From Ignavibacteria bacterium (GTDB taxonomy: Bacteria > Bacteroidota > Ignavibacteria > Kapaibacteriales > UBA2268), in the NCBI GenBank assembly GCA_016844745.1, contig JAERMQ010000040.1, forward strand, positions 1 to 54,603: a stretch of 54,603 bases of DNA. Direction: 5' to 3'. This document shows positions 17,470-25,656 of the stretch, one piece after another. How positions within the stretch are numbered: the stretch's first letter is position 1; each line of letters begins with the position of its first letter. The notes under the pieces were generated by a model, which made no database searches, was not told where the DNA came from, and saw only the letters and a program-made list of their open reading frames with translations. The position numbers and the translations under genes were made by a program.

Positions 17470-19058
17470 TGGCGAAAATGATTTTTTTTCAAAACTTCAA
17501 CTCGAAAAATAATTTAAAAGTAAACATTCAATCTCTAATTGGATTCAGATTTATATTAATAGTTAAATTAGTAATAATATCTTTTTTTATTCCTTCAAAA
17601 GCCGCTCCTACTGCCGATTCACTAAGTTTACTGCAAAAGCAGACTCCTTTAAAAGAATTAGCCAGAGACATCGAATCTATTTTAGACAATTCCGATTTTA
17701 GTAATTCGCATATCGGAATATCGATTCAAAGCCTGGAAACCGGTGAATATTTCTTTCGTCTCAATGAATCGAAAAATTTTATTCCTGCTTCAACCGATAA
17801 ACTCATTACCACTGCTGCTGCACTTGAATACTTAGGTAAAGATTTTCATTTCATAACTAATCTTTTTCTGGACGGAACTCTCCAGGAAAACGGCGAGTTT
17901 TTCGGTAATATTATTATTCGTGGTTCCGGCGACCCGACTATTTCCAAAAGTTTCAATAATGAGCCAACAGATATAATCGATGCCTGGATTAAAAAAATGG
18001 ATTCCGCCGGTATTAAATCATTAAGAGGCAATATCATAGGTGATGATAAATATTTCGATAAAAATTATTATGCACCAGGCTGGGCATGGGATGATATGGC
18101 ATATCCATACTCGGCGCAGGTTAACGCTCTTGCCATTAATGATAATACGGTTGATATATTTATTCAAAATGGTGATTCAATCAGTCATCCGGCAAAAATA
18201 AAAATCTCGCCGGAAAATTCTTATATCAGAATAATAAATAATATCAGAACAGTAACAGCTCAGGAGTCTGCTGAAATTTCTCATTTCAGGGAATCAAGAA
18301 CGAATATAATCGAATTAAATGGTAAAATCCCGTTGGATACAGCCAAATCATCGGATATCACCAAATATTCGGTTACTGTCGAGAATCCTACAGGATTCTT
18401 TTTAAATATTTTTAAGGAACGGCTCGAGCAGCATCAAATCAGGTTCAGGGGCGCATTGCTGGAAGCGTCGGAATTTAATGAAAAAATCGATTATTCAAAA
18501 TTAACCGAGCTTTGCAGCTATGAATCCAAGCCGCTTTCCGAGATTATTGCAATAATCAATAAAACCAGTCATAATCTTGCTTCCGAAATGCTTCTGAAAA
18601 CAATAGGGAAGGAAACTTTGGGAAAAGGCAGTTTTTTAAAAGGTATTGAACAAATTAAAAGGTTTCTAACGAAAAACGGCATTTTTACTGAAAATGTCAT
18701 ATTTATTGATGGTTCCGGGCTTTCGAGATACAATCAGTTTTCACCAAGGTATCAGGTCGGATTTCTTTCAGTGATGTTCCGTTCGAATTTCAAGGATATC
18801 TTTATTCAATCTTTAGCCGAGCCAGGACAGAAAGGTACTTTGAACAGAAGAATGACCAGAACCCGCGCAGAAAAAAATGTTCATGCTAAGACCGGTACAA
18901 TGAATAACGTATCCAATTTGTGCGGATACGTGACAACTCGTGATGGCGAAACATTAGCTATTTCGATTATGATGATGGGATTCACGGTTCCCCAAACCTT
19001 AGCTGCCAACCTCCAGGATTTAATTTGTATGCGGCTTGCGAGTTTTTCGAGGAAATAA
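17469..19058 (+). CDS. dacB: D-alanyl-D-alanine carboxypeptidase/endopeptidase (PBP4, peptidase S13)
   Basis: A periplasmic penicillin-binding protein of class C that trims or cuts peptidoglycan cross-links. The 529 residues start with a 20-residue polar stretch and then a hydrophobic export segment (about 20-42). The three active-site motifs are present: STDK (SxxK) near residue 102, SHN (SxN) near 372, and HAKTGTMNN (KTG) near 473. The inserted domain typical of S13 peptidases lies between the first two. An internal ATG nine bases downstream could also start it. Its ATG overlaps the stop of the zinc-finger gene, an unusual association for dacB. Repeat A3 follows the gene. Confidence 0.9.
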   Translation: MAKMIFFQNFNSKNNLKVNIQSLIGFRFILIVKLVIISFFIPSKAAPTADSLSLLQKQTPLKELARDIESILDNSDFSNSHIGISIQSLETGEYFFRLNESKNFIPASTDKLITTAAALEYLGKDFHFITNLFLDGTLQENGEFFGNIIIRGSGDPTISKSFNNEPTDIIDAWIKKMDSAGIKSLRGNIIGDDKYFDKNYYAPGWAWDDMAYPYSAQVNALAINDNTVDIFIQNGDSISHPAKIKISPENSYIRIINNIRTVTAQESAEISHFRESRTNIIELNGKIPLDTAKSSDITKYSVTVENPTGFFLNIFKERLEQHQIRFRGALLEASEFNEKIDYSKLTELCSYESKPLSEIIAIINKTSHNLASEMLLKTIGKETLGKGSFLKGIEQIKRFLTKNGIFTENVIFIDGSGLSRYNQFSPRYQVGFLSVMFRSNFKDIFIQSLAEPGQKGTLNRRMTRTRAEKNVHAKTGTMNNVSNLCGYVTTRDGETLAISIMMMGFTVPQTLAANLQDLICMRLASFSRK

Positions 19059-19120
19059 GAAATTGTTTCTATTATATTTTGAAATACTATCCGGGAAATG
19101 AGACTGTGTCTAAATTCAAT

Positions 19121-19244
19121 AAGAATGTCATTCTGAAGCTGGGAACAAGAAAACTTAAAAAATATGAGTAATGACATGATTTAAGATGGACTCCACCTCG
19201 CAGGTGGAGTCCATCTGTGTTCACTTCGTTCAGAATGACTTTCT
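19121..19244. repeat. Family A repeat A3, rearranged, with a nested hairpin
   Basis: The left arm AAGAATGTCATTCTGAA (19121-19137) is complementary to the right arm end around 19228-19244, which continues inward as CACTTCGTTCAG. The usual central core is missing on the left and replaced by unrelated sequence containing the separate hairpin at 19184-19216. It occupies the gap between dacB and the thiamine-binding gene. Confidence 0.7.
19184..19216. repeat. Perfect 15-bp hairpin (family E)
   Basis: AGATGGACTCCACCT (19184-19198) and its exact complement (19202-19216) flank a CGC loop. It is much more GC-rich than its surroundings and lies inside rearranged repeat A3, suggesting insertion of one mobile palindrome into another. 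It could terminate transcription, though no T-tract follows. Confidence 0.85.
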
Positions 19245-19319
19245 TCCTAATTTTTAACATACTCATATAAGAAAATAAAATCTTTTGAACAATTAGAAAA
19301 TATAATTCAAGGAGTAATT

Positions 19320-19631
19320 ATGGTATTGGCAGAATTTTCAATGTTTCCGACCGATAAAGGCGAAAGTGTCAGCCGTTGGGTCTCGCAGGTTATCGATGTT
19401 ATCGATAAAAGCGGTTTGAATTATAAATTAACTCCTATGGGAACAGTGATTGAAGGCTCGTGGGAAGAAGTCTCGGCGCTTCTTTCAAAATGTTTCAAAA
19501 CACTCGAAGGGCAGTGCGACAGGATATATTCATCGATTAAAATTGATTATCGAAAGGGAGATAATTCACGAATGAAATCTAAAATCGAAAAGATTGAATC
19601 GCTGTTGGAGCGGCAAGTAAAGCATAGTTGA
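19320..19631 (+). CDS. MTH1187/YqgV family thiamine-binding protein (DUF77)
   Basis: A 103-residue cytoplasmic protein of the DUF77 family: MVLAEFSMFPTDKGESVSRW at the start, then LNYKLTPMGTVIEGSWEEV with the conserved TxMGTxxEG phrase, and RIYSSIKIDYRKG. Characterised members are small ferredoxin-like tetramers that bind thiamine or a thiamine-related molecule; their physiological role is unclear. It has a strong ribosome-binding site, AAGGAG, 6 bases before the ATG. No thiamine genes or TPP riboswitch are visible nearby. It converges with the Spy-like gene, with repeat A4 between. Confidence 0.85.
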   Translation: MVLAEFSMFPTDKGESVSRWVSQVIDVIDKSGLNYKLTPMGTVIEGSWEEVSALLSKCFKTLEGQCDRIYSSIKIDYRKGDNSRMKSKIEKIESLLERQVKHS

Positions 19632-19687
19632 GGTGTTTTAAAAGTTTAAAATATTTTTCCTGTCCAAAAATCAGTATAAATAACAAG

Positions 19688-19771
19688 AAGAATGTCATTC
19701 GTAAGCGAAGTGAAGAATCCAGAAACAGAATTGGGACTGGATTCTTCACTTCGCTTACTAATGACATTCTT
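19688..19771. repeat. Family A palindromic repeat, copy A4
   Basis: Arms of 35 bases (AAGAATGTCATTCGTAAGCG and onward to ATCCAG) pair with one mismatch over a spacer of 14 bases. It lies between the convergent thiamine-binding and Spy-like genes, where it could terminate transcription from both sides. Confidence 0.95.
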
Positions 19772-19843
19772 CCTTTAAAAAGTTTTAAAATTACTTTGTG
19801 TGCTGTTCAGGCATTAATCAATTTGGAATGATTAAAATTTATG

Positions 19844-20332
19844 TTACCTATCGTCTCTATCCGAACCTTTATTCTTGAAGTATTTGAATAACTGTTTGCG
19901 CAATTCCTTAGGGAAATTATTCTCAAAAATGAGGAACTTAGCATATTGTTCTTCATTTAGGATTGAACGCATTGCCTTCAATTTATCCATGAACAGCTTT
20001 TGAAGTTCTTCCTGAAGCTGAAGCAATTTTTCACTCTTTTTAGTTATCTCTTCTTTCGAGCCATGGCTGCGAAGGGTGTTAGCTAATTCTTCGGATAAAT
20101 CGTCAATTTGGTCGCGCTTTTCTTTAATATTATTTTCGTAGGTAGTAAATTTAGATATAAATTTATCCGATGCAGCCTCATCCAATTTTAATATTTCGAG
20201 AAGTTTTATTTTCCTCATTGTTTCAATTCTTTCGAGCGCTCTTTCTCCGCCGGGACCCGGTTGAGCCATAGCTGAATAAGAAAGAAAAGAAATCAGGACT
20301 ATTAACAATATTTTATACATCAAAGTCTTCAT
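19844..20332 (-). CDS. Spy/CpxP-like periplasmic protein
   Basis: A 162-residue protein with a clear signal peptide cut after SAMAQ (about residue 23). The mature part is almost all charged alpha-helix, including IETMRKIKLLEILKLDEAAS and a LxxxKLKAMRSILNEEQYAKF segment. This is the pattern of Spy/CpxP/CnrX-type periplasmic sensors and chaperones, in which a helical hairpin ends with an ILxxEQxxxF motif. It overlaps the end of the anti-sigma gene by 20 bases and is third in the sigma operon, consistent with envelope-stress or metal sensing. Homology is judged by pattern only. Confidence 0.7.
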   Translation of the reverse strand: MKTLMYKILLIVLISFLSYSAMAQPGPGGERALERIETMRKIKLLEILKLDEAASDKFISKFTTYENNIKEKRDQIDDLSEELANTLRSHGSKEEITKKSEKLLQLQEELQKLFMDKLKAMRSILNEEQYAKFLIFENNFPKELRKQLFKYFKNKGSDRDDR

Positions 20333-21035
20333 TTTCCAGTTCCTCTAATATTAATTTAATATCATTTTCATCTATATTTCCGATTTCATCCTTTAATATT
20401 TGATTTGGAGAAACAAAAGCCGGAAGAATATCCATCGGGTTATCAGTACAACCAAGAATAAAATCAGCATATTCGTCATCTACCGCTTTTACCATCTCCT
20501 TATCATTCTTTACTAAATCATTAATATCCCGGACGTTCGGAATGCTTATCCTGATTGTATTTACAGCCTGTATGGCATGTTCGGCTGAAATATTATTATC
20601 CATTATTTTTGCCACCTCTACAGGTTTAACCTTTGTCAGTTCTTCAACAGCCGAAAGATTGCTTTTTAGTTGTATTTCCTGAGTAGCGATTTTATTAACA
20701 AGAAGATATGCTGCAATTAACAATCCAAAGACAGGAACTGTAATGCGAATTATATTCCATGGTGAAAATGCGGTTGTTCTCTTTTTCATTAGCCGGTTCT
20801 GAATTTTAACCGATAAGTTACGAGTATGGGTATCGATGATATTATCGAAATGAATCGATTTGATTTTCCCGAAAACAGAACGAGTATTCTCTACTTCCTG
20901 CTGCAGTTCAGGGTATAAACTAATGCTGGCTTCGAAAAGAACTTTTTCATTTTCCTCTAATTTTTCGAAAACATAATCGCAAAGCATTTCCTGCACTTGC
21001 TTATAAGTTAATGTAGTTTGTTCGTAATTTTCCAT
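20313..21035 (-). CDS. Membrane-anchored anti-sigma factor (predicted)
   Basis: A 240-residue protein with a cytoplasmic N-terminal region (1-90) resembling anti-sigma domains (MLCDYVFEKLEENEKVLFE, ending YPELQQEVENTRSVF), a single transmembrane helix at about 92-112 (NIIRITVPVFGLLIAAYLLV) and a periplasmic domain of about 125 residues. The N-terminal domain lacks the HxxxCxxC zinc motif. It lies 96 bases downstream of the ECF sigma gene and overlaps the Spy-like gene by 20 bases. That order, sigma, anti-sigma, periplasmic sensor, is typical of envelope-stress regulons. Function is inferred mainly from context and topology. Confidence 0.7.
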   Translation of the reverse strand: MENYEQTTLTYKQVQEMLCDYVFEKLEENEKVLFEASISLYPELQQEVENTRSVFGKIKSIHFDNIIDTHTRNLSVKIQNRLMKKRTTAFSPWNIIRITVPVFGLLIAAYLLVNKIATQEIQLKSNLSAVEELTKVKPVEVAKIMDNNISAEHAIQAVNTIRISIPNVRDINDLVKNDKEMVKAVDDEYADFILGCTDNPMDILPAFVSPNQILKDEIGNIDENDIKLILEELENEDFDV

Positions 21036-21131
21036 GATTTTATTTTACTTAGTAATAATTTGCATAAATTTTTGCTTTTGTATAAATTTTTTCAAAAATA
21101 ATATGTTACCTGCAAAATTAATTTAATATTT

Positions 21132-21701
21132 TTAATTTTTCAAATGCCTGGCGATTTTCTGTACAGCCTGGAAATAATTTGCTTTCAATCCACCAACGCT
21201 TGTACCCAACATATTTGAGATTTCTTCATAGCTGAGATTATCGAAATATCTTAGCGAGAAAATTTCCCTTTGTTTTGTAGGAAGAAGTTTCAGGAGTTTA
21301 AGAAAATTTTCTTCAAATTCCCGGCTTTCAACTTGTTTATCCTGGAGTAACTCTGTTGCCGGTATTTCAAATATCTCTTCATCGGTTTTATTATGTGAAA
21401 ATATTGAAAGCAGCTTTCTTTTACGGGCAAAGTTTGTACAGATATTGACGGTAATACGGTAAAGCCATGTTTTAACATTACTATCACCTCGGAATTTATT
21501 TAGATTTTTAAAAGCCTTGATAAACACTTCCTGAGCGGCATCATCGGCATCGTCATAAGATTGCAAATACCGGAGAGCGGTTGAAAAAACAAATTTCTGA
21601 TATTTGCGCACAAAAGCTGTTGCTGCGCGATCGCTACCTGTTGCCGTATATTCCTGGATTATTTCGCGATCGCTATCTAATACCAATGTCAGACTGCTCA
21701 C
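21132..21701 (-). CDS. ECF-type RNA polymerase sigma factor
   Basis: A 189-residue group 4 sigma factor. Region 2 (about 25-95) contains FVRKYQKFVFSTALRYLQ, DADDAAQEVFIKAF and KTWLYRITVNI. Region 4 (about 130-185) contains LLPTKQREIFSLRYFDNLSY and EEISNMLGTSVGGLKANYFQ, the helix-turn-helix that reads the -35 element. The start is a GTG at 21701, with GGAA about 9 bases before it. It is the first gene of a minus-strand operon with the anti-sigma and Spy-like genes. An ECF -10-like CGTCTAA lies upstream on the same strand (about 21731-21737), so autoregulation is possible but unproven. Confidence 0.93.
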   Translation of the reverse strand: MSSLTLVLDSDREIIQEYTATGSDRAATAFVRKYQKFVFSTALRYLQSYDDADDAAQEVFIKAFKNLNKFRGDSNVKTWLYRITVNICTNFARKRKLLSIFSHNKTDEEIFEIPATELLQDKQVESREFEENFLKLLKLLPTKQREIFSLRYFDNLSYEEISNMLGTSVGGLKANYFQAVQKIARHLKN

Positions 21702-21843
21702 TTTTTATTCCACAATTTTTACTACTGCGGATTAGACGTTTACAAATCAAAAAGGGTTTAATCTCAAATTCCTTTTTTTGTTATCATCACATTTCTTTGT
21801 AATTTTGGTAATTATAAATTATAAATTATTAATGGTTAATTAT

Positions 21844-21871
21844 TAATTCGTAATTCGTAATTCGTAATTCC
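21844..21871. repeat. 7-bp tandem repeat TAATTCG
   Basis: Three exact copies of TAATTCG followed by one TAATTCC, next to the tRNA-Arg gene, inside an AT-rich stretch (21803-21881) also rich in TAAATTA words. It looks like slippage; no function can be assigned. Confidence 0.85.
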
Positions 21872-21881
21872 TAATTAACCT

Positions 21882-21954
21882 GCACCCGTGGCTCAATGGA
21901 TAGAGCATCTGACTTCGGATCAGAGGGTTGGGGGTTCGAGTCCCTTCGGGTGTG
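21882..21954 (+). tRNA. tRNA-Arg (anticodon TCG)
   Basis: The sequence folds as a cloverleaf: acceptor GCACCCG with CGGGTGT (first pair G-U), D arm with GCTCAATGGATAGAGC, anticodon arm TCTGA-CTTCGGA-TCAGA giving anticodon TCG for CGA and related codons, and T loop TTCGAGT. The discriminator is G at 21954. A genomic CCA is not complete (the gene continues CAAG), so CCA must be added by enzyme. Confidence 0.93.
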
Positions 21955-21962
21955 CAAGTAAT

Positions 21963-22000
21963 AAAAAAAGGCTTGGTAAAATTAATCCCAAACCTTTTTT
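21963..22000. terminator. Bidirectional terminator between convergent tRNA genes
   Basis: AAAAAAAGGCTTGG (21963-21976) pairs with a complementary arm ending in CCTTTTTT (21987-22000), with one mismatch and a 10-base loop. It reads as stem plus oligo-T on either strand, and sits exactly between tRNA-Arg (+) and tRNA-Thr (-). Confidence 0.8.
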
Positions 22001-22003
22001 GAG

Positions 22004-22076
22004 AGCCACTTGTCGGACTCGAACCAACGACCTGCTGATTACAAATCAGCTGCTCTACCAACTGAGCTAAAGTGGC
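22004..22076 (-). tRNA. tRNA-Thr (anticodon TGT)
   Basis: Read on the minus strand, the cloverleaf has acceptor GCCACTT with AAGTGGC, D arm TAGCTCAGTTGGTAGAGCA, anticodon arm GCTGA-TTTGTAA-TCAGC with anticodon TGT (ACA codons), and T arm GTTGGTTCGAGTCCGAC. The discriminator is T, and CCA is not encoded (the sequence continues CTC). Confidence 0.95.
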
Positions 22077-22161
22077 ACAGTAAAGAAAACAAAATTAAAT
22101 ATAAATTTGGAGAAAATCAAATATTTTTTCAATGTTTAATATTTGCCCACAATTTTTTCAT

Positions 22162-22746
22162 TTATATAATTCTTTTTAATATTGCCGTTAATGAATCTCT
22201 TCCTTCTTTTGTTACAGAAGAGTATGGCAGTACTTCGGAGCAATATTTACAATTACTGAGGACTCCCTCAACTTGCAATTTCCTTTCGGAAATGAATTCT
22301 TTCGAAACTTTATCGCATTTTGTAAGGATTGTAATATAATTTCTACTTAAAGCTTCGAATCGTTCGATTAAACCTAAATCAATTGGTTGCGGGTCGTGCC
22401 TGGAATCGAGCAATAAACAAATCAATTTCAGATTTGTCCTGGACTCAAAATAGGTGTAAATCACCTTTTCCCATGCAAGACGTTGCAGCTTGGATACCGC
22501 TGCATAACCAAATCCCGGAAGGTCGGCAAAAATCCATTTATTTTCTACTTTGAAGAAGTTGATTTCCTTGGTCTTACCCGGTGTCGAGCTTATACGGGCA
22601 AGATTTTTCCTATGGACAATACTATTCAAAAGAGATGATTTACCGACATTAGAACGACCGGTGAAGGCTATTTCAGGTAATAGCGATTCGGGGAAATCTT
22701 TTTCCGCTAACGCAGGCTTAATAAAGAGAGCCTTATAAGTTTTCAT
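22162..22746 (-). CDS. engB: Ribosome biogenesis GTPase EngB/YsxC
   Basis: EngB is a small essential GTPase that helps assemble the large ribosomal subunit. From the ATG at 22746 (MKTYKALF) the protein has 194 residues, the family norm; an upstream TTG at 22812 would add 22 unconserved residues. Motifs: G1 GRSNVGKSSLLN (about residue 31), G2 region STPGKTKEINFF, G3 DLPGFGYA, G4 TKCDK, and the C-terminal PYSSVTKEG (G5). It is divergent from cysS. A TATATTTG element for this strand lies at 22874-22881, though without a good TTTG partner. Confidence 0.95.
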   Translation of the reverse strand: MKTYKALFIKPALAEKDFPESLLPEIAFTGRSNVGKSSLLNSIVHRKNLARISSTPGKTKEINFFKVENKWIFADLPGFGYAAVSKLQRLAWEKVIYTYFESRTNLKLICLLLDSRHDPQPIDLGLIERFEALSRNYITILTKCDKVSKEFISERKLQVEGVLSNCKYCSEVLPYSSVTKEGRDSLTAILKRII

Positions 22747-22977
22747 TGAAAATATTACAGTTATAACGTTAATTGTTGAATGTATTGGATTGATGCTCGT
22801 ATAGAATGACAAACTTCATAAATTATCTTTATAAAAAGTCTCAAATAATCAAGAATCAAATCAAATAATTTTACAAATATAAAGCTATTGAGTACAGGAA
22901 AAAACTTTTAATTTAATAAATTATTATGCAATTTTGTAATCTGAAATTTGCTAAATCTTTTATTAAATATATAAATA

Positions 22978-24435
22978 ATGAAAATAAGTCTTTATAATTC
23001 ACTTTCGAAAAAAATCGAATCATTCAATCCGCTGCTTGGTAATCAGGTCAGGATGTACAGTTGCGGACCCACTGTTTACAATTATGCCCACATAGGTAAT
23101 ATGCGTGCTTTCCTGTTTGCCGACCTTTTGCAAAGAGTCCTGCGAGTTGTAGGAAATTATTCGGTTCGATGGGTGATGAATATAACGAACATTGATGATA
23201 AAACTATTAAAAGCAGTAAAATAGGCAGCGATTTATGGAAGCCGGAGATGGGTGAGCAAACGGATAATCCGCTGCAGAACCTATCGAAATTCACATTATT
23301 CTACGAAGATGCTTTTATCGAAGATATAACCAAGCTTGGAATAAATCCCAAACATATTGAATCCCTGCCAAGGGCAACGGAATTTATTCCCCAAATGCAA
23401 GACCTGACAAGACGTATAGTAGAAAACGGATATGCTTATATTTCAGACGGTTCGGTTTACTTCAACGTCGCAGAATGGCGCAAGAAGGATGTTTACGGAA
23501 AATTATTCAAAATTGATTTTGAAAACTTCAGACCTGGTGTTCGAATGGATGCAGACCAATATCAACGTGAAGATATCAGCGATTTCGTATTATGGAAGGT
23601 TGCAAAACCGAATGAGCCTTTTTGGAAGTTTGAATTGAGCGGTGTAAAATGTGATGGTCGCCCCGGATGGCATTTGGAATGTTCTGCAATGGAAAGGGAA
23701 TTGCTGGGTTTACCATTCGATATTCATACGGGTGGAATCGACTTGAAATTCCCGCATCATGAGGATGAAATTGCTCAAAGCAAGGCAGGTTATGGCAATG
23801 ACCCAACAACTTTTTGGTGTCATAACGAATTCCTTTTCGTTGAGGGCGAAAAAATGAGTAAGTCTAAGAATAATTTTTATACTTTAAGGGATTTATTAGA
23901 TAAAAATATTGACGCGTTAGATATTCGTTTTTCTATGTTGAGCGCGCATTACGGCTCTGTTTTCAATTTTACTTTTAATAGTATTTCATCTGCTCGCAAA
24001 GCCAGAATGAGAATACAGGAGTTTATTTATTCGTTATTCGACGATAACAAAACCGGAAAAAGAAAGTACGATGTTGAAAAATTACGTAATGATATATTCG
24101 TCGAACTTGCGAACGATTTACATTCTCCGAAGGCATTGGCTCAACTGTTTGCTTTTATAAATACTGTATCGACCGGTGAGTTAGACCTGAATTCCAAAAC
24201 AAAACTTATAGTCTTATTTACCGAATTGAATGATATTTTTTCAGTCTGGGAGATAAAACCGGAAACGAAGGAAGACATTTCCTTACCGGAAGAAGTTGTT
24301 ATTTTGGCCCAAAAAAGATTAGAAGCCAGGTTATCTAAGGATTTTAAACTTGCTGATGAGTTTCGTCAACAGATTTCATCTAAAGGGTATTCTGTCAAGG
24401 ATACTAAAGATTCTTTCGAATTGGAAAAGCTTTAG
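22978..24435 (+). CDS. cysS: Cysteine--tRNA ligase
   Basis: CysRS charges tRNA-Cys in the cytoplasm. The 485 residues are typical. Class I signatures are YNYAHIGNMR (HIGH-type, about residue 34) and KMSKSKN (about 291). The zinc ligands are visible as the Cys in SCGPTVY, the Cys-His pair around GWHLECSAM, and the HHEDE segment. The DALR-like C-terminal domain is present. It is divergently placed from engB with a 231-base shared upstream region, and repeat A5 follows it. No Shine-Dalgarno sequence precedes the ATG, as for many genes here. Confidence 0.97.
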   Translation: MKISLYNSLSKKIESFNPLLGNQVRMYSCGPTVYNYAHIGNMRAFLFADLLQRVLRVVGNYSVRWVMNITNIDDKTIKSSKIGSDLWKPEMGEQTDNPLQNLSKFTLFYEDAFIEDITKLGINPKHIESLPRATEFIPQMQDLTRRIVENGYAYISDGSVYFNVAEWRKKDVYGKLFKIDFENFRPGVRMDADQYQREDISDFVLWKVAKPNEPFWKFELSGVKCDGRPGWHLECSAMERELLGLPFDIHTGGIDLKFPHHEDEIAQSKAGYGNDPTTFWCHNEFLFVEGEKMSKSKNNFYTLRDLLDKNIDALDIRFSMLSAHYGSVFNFTFNSISSARKARMRIQEFIYSLFDDNKTGKRKYDVEKLRNDIFVELANDLHSPKALAQLFAFINTVSTGELDLNSKTKLIVLFTELNDIFSVWEIKPETKEDISLPEEVVILAQKRLEARLSKDFKLADEFRQQISSKGYSVKDTKDSFELEKL

Positions 24436-24493
24436 GGTATTTTGAAAATTATCAATTACGCGAAAGATGCTAGTGAAAACTATCAAAAAATGG

Positions 24494-24576
24494 AAGAATG
24501 TCAATCTGAACGAAGTGAAGAATCCAGTTCCAATGCGGCTTCTGGATTCTTCACTTCGCTTACGAATGACATTCTT
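24494..24576. repeat. Family A palindromic repeat, copy A5
   Basis: The left arm (AAGAATGTCAATCTGAACGA onward) pairs with the right arm (GGATTCTTCACTTCGCTTAC onward) with a few mismatches; spacer about 15 bases. Outer flanks extend the pairing (right flank TTTACACAGCC, complement GGCTGTGTAAA). It lies between cysS and the DUF2520 gene, 58 bases after the cysS stop. Confidence 0.9.
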
Positions 24577-24666
24577 CTTGTGTTTTTACACAGCCTTTAA
24601 AGCGTGAATGATAAAATCGAAATTTTCGTACCCCTATTAATTAATAATACTTAGTTTAAACATATT

Positions 24667-25527
24667 ATGGAAAGTCATTACACTTGTGGAATCATTGGAG
24701 CCGGCAGGCTGGGTTCTGTTCTTGCAAAAGCTTTCGGAAAACAAAAAAAACTCACATGGCTTTTGAGCCGTTCTAAGAAAATTCCCGATGATATAAACGT
24801 TACTATTGGTGAAATCAGTTTTATACCACAAATTATTTTAATTGCTACAAATGATGATTCAATTGGTGAGGTGGCAGATGAATTAGCGAGGCATTTTAGA
24901 AGAGGTTTGGAGGGTGTGTATATAGCCCATTGTTCGGGATTTGTGCCTTTGAGCAGCCTGCAGCCGTGTAAGAATTATGGCGCTATCGTTGCTTCAATTC
25001 ATCCTTACCAGACTTTTTATTATCCTTCCTTAAAAAATCTGAGAAATATAACATGGGGGATTGATTGCGAACCGAGAGAACGGGATTTTTTCGGGAGGGT
25101 GATTGCAGATTTACAGGGCAATGCTTATTTTTTAGATTTCGAATCCGAATTACAAAAATCATTATATCATATTTCTGCCGTTTCTGCATCAAATTTTCTT
25201 ACTTCCGCACTTTCACTGTCCCGCCGAATCTTTTCCCATTTAGGTATTTCTCCTGAAAATTTCCTTAAACCGATTGTTAGAACAACAGTAGGAAATGCAT
25301 TAAAGTTTAATAAAGACTCATCTTCCATTCCTTTGACAGGTCCTGTTGCAAGGGGTGATTTTAAAACAATAAACAATCATATCCAGGCTTTGGAAAATAA
25401 TAAGGAATTGCTCAAACCTTACTGTTATTTTTCTTTAGCCGCTGCTGAAATGGCTTACAATGCCAAAATGTTAACAGATATACAATTTTCCGAAATAACA
25501 AAAATTTTAAAAGAAAAAATTATTTAA
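24667..25527 (+). CDS. Rossmann-fold DUF2520 protein
   Basis: A 286-residue protein. An N-terminal NAD(P)-binding Rossmann domain has the dinucleotide loop CGIIGAGRLGSVLAKAF (about residues 7-23), and HCSGFVPLSSLQP and ASIHPYQTF follow. The C-terminal helical part (LYHISAVSASNFLTSALSLS, then LTGPVARGD) matches DUF2520, which resembles the 6-phosphogluconate dehydrogenase-like all-helical domain. The family is annotated as putative oxidoreductases of unknown substrate. It stands alone between repeat A5 and the hybrid kinase gene. Confidence 0.85.
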   Translation: MESHYTCGIIGAGRLGSVLAKAFGKQKKLTWLLSRSKKIPDDINVTIGEISFIPQIILIATNDDSIGEVADELARHFRRGLEGVYIAHCSGFVPLSSLQPCKNYGAIVASIHPYQTFYYPSLKNLRNITWGIDCEPRERDFFGRVIADLQGNAYFLDFESELQKSLYHISAVSASNFLTSALSLSRRIFSHLGISPENFLKPIVRTTVGNALKFNKDSSSIPLTGPVARGDFKTINNHIQALENNKELLKPYCYFSLAAAEMAYNAKMLTDIQFSEITKILKEKII

Positions 25528-25656
25528 AATTTTTCACAATTCATTTCTAAGTCCAGCCTGGTTATATGGAAAATGATAATAATTGATAATTAAATAAATT
25601 TTAATTAAATTGATAAATAAGGTTTTTGTTTTCCGTTCATTTTGCAAAAATTTATA

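Noticed and set aside
21620..21680. Two GCGATCGC palindromes in the sigma gene N-terminus
   Set aside because: Both encode the same SDR-containing peptide phrase; likely chance or codon-level repetition, not a regulatory site.
21888..22339. ORFs covering the tRNA genes on either strand (for example 21888-22070, 22010-22339, 21843-22061)
   Set aside because: They translate tRNA sequence into the familiar spurious peptides; the tRNA cloverleaves explain the bases.
22747..22812. TTG start for engB at 22812
   Set aside because: The ATG at 22746 gives the normal family length and start; the extra 22 residues are not conserved in type.
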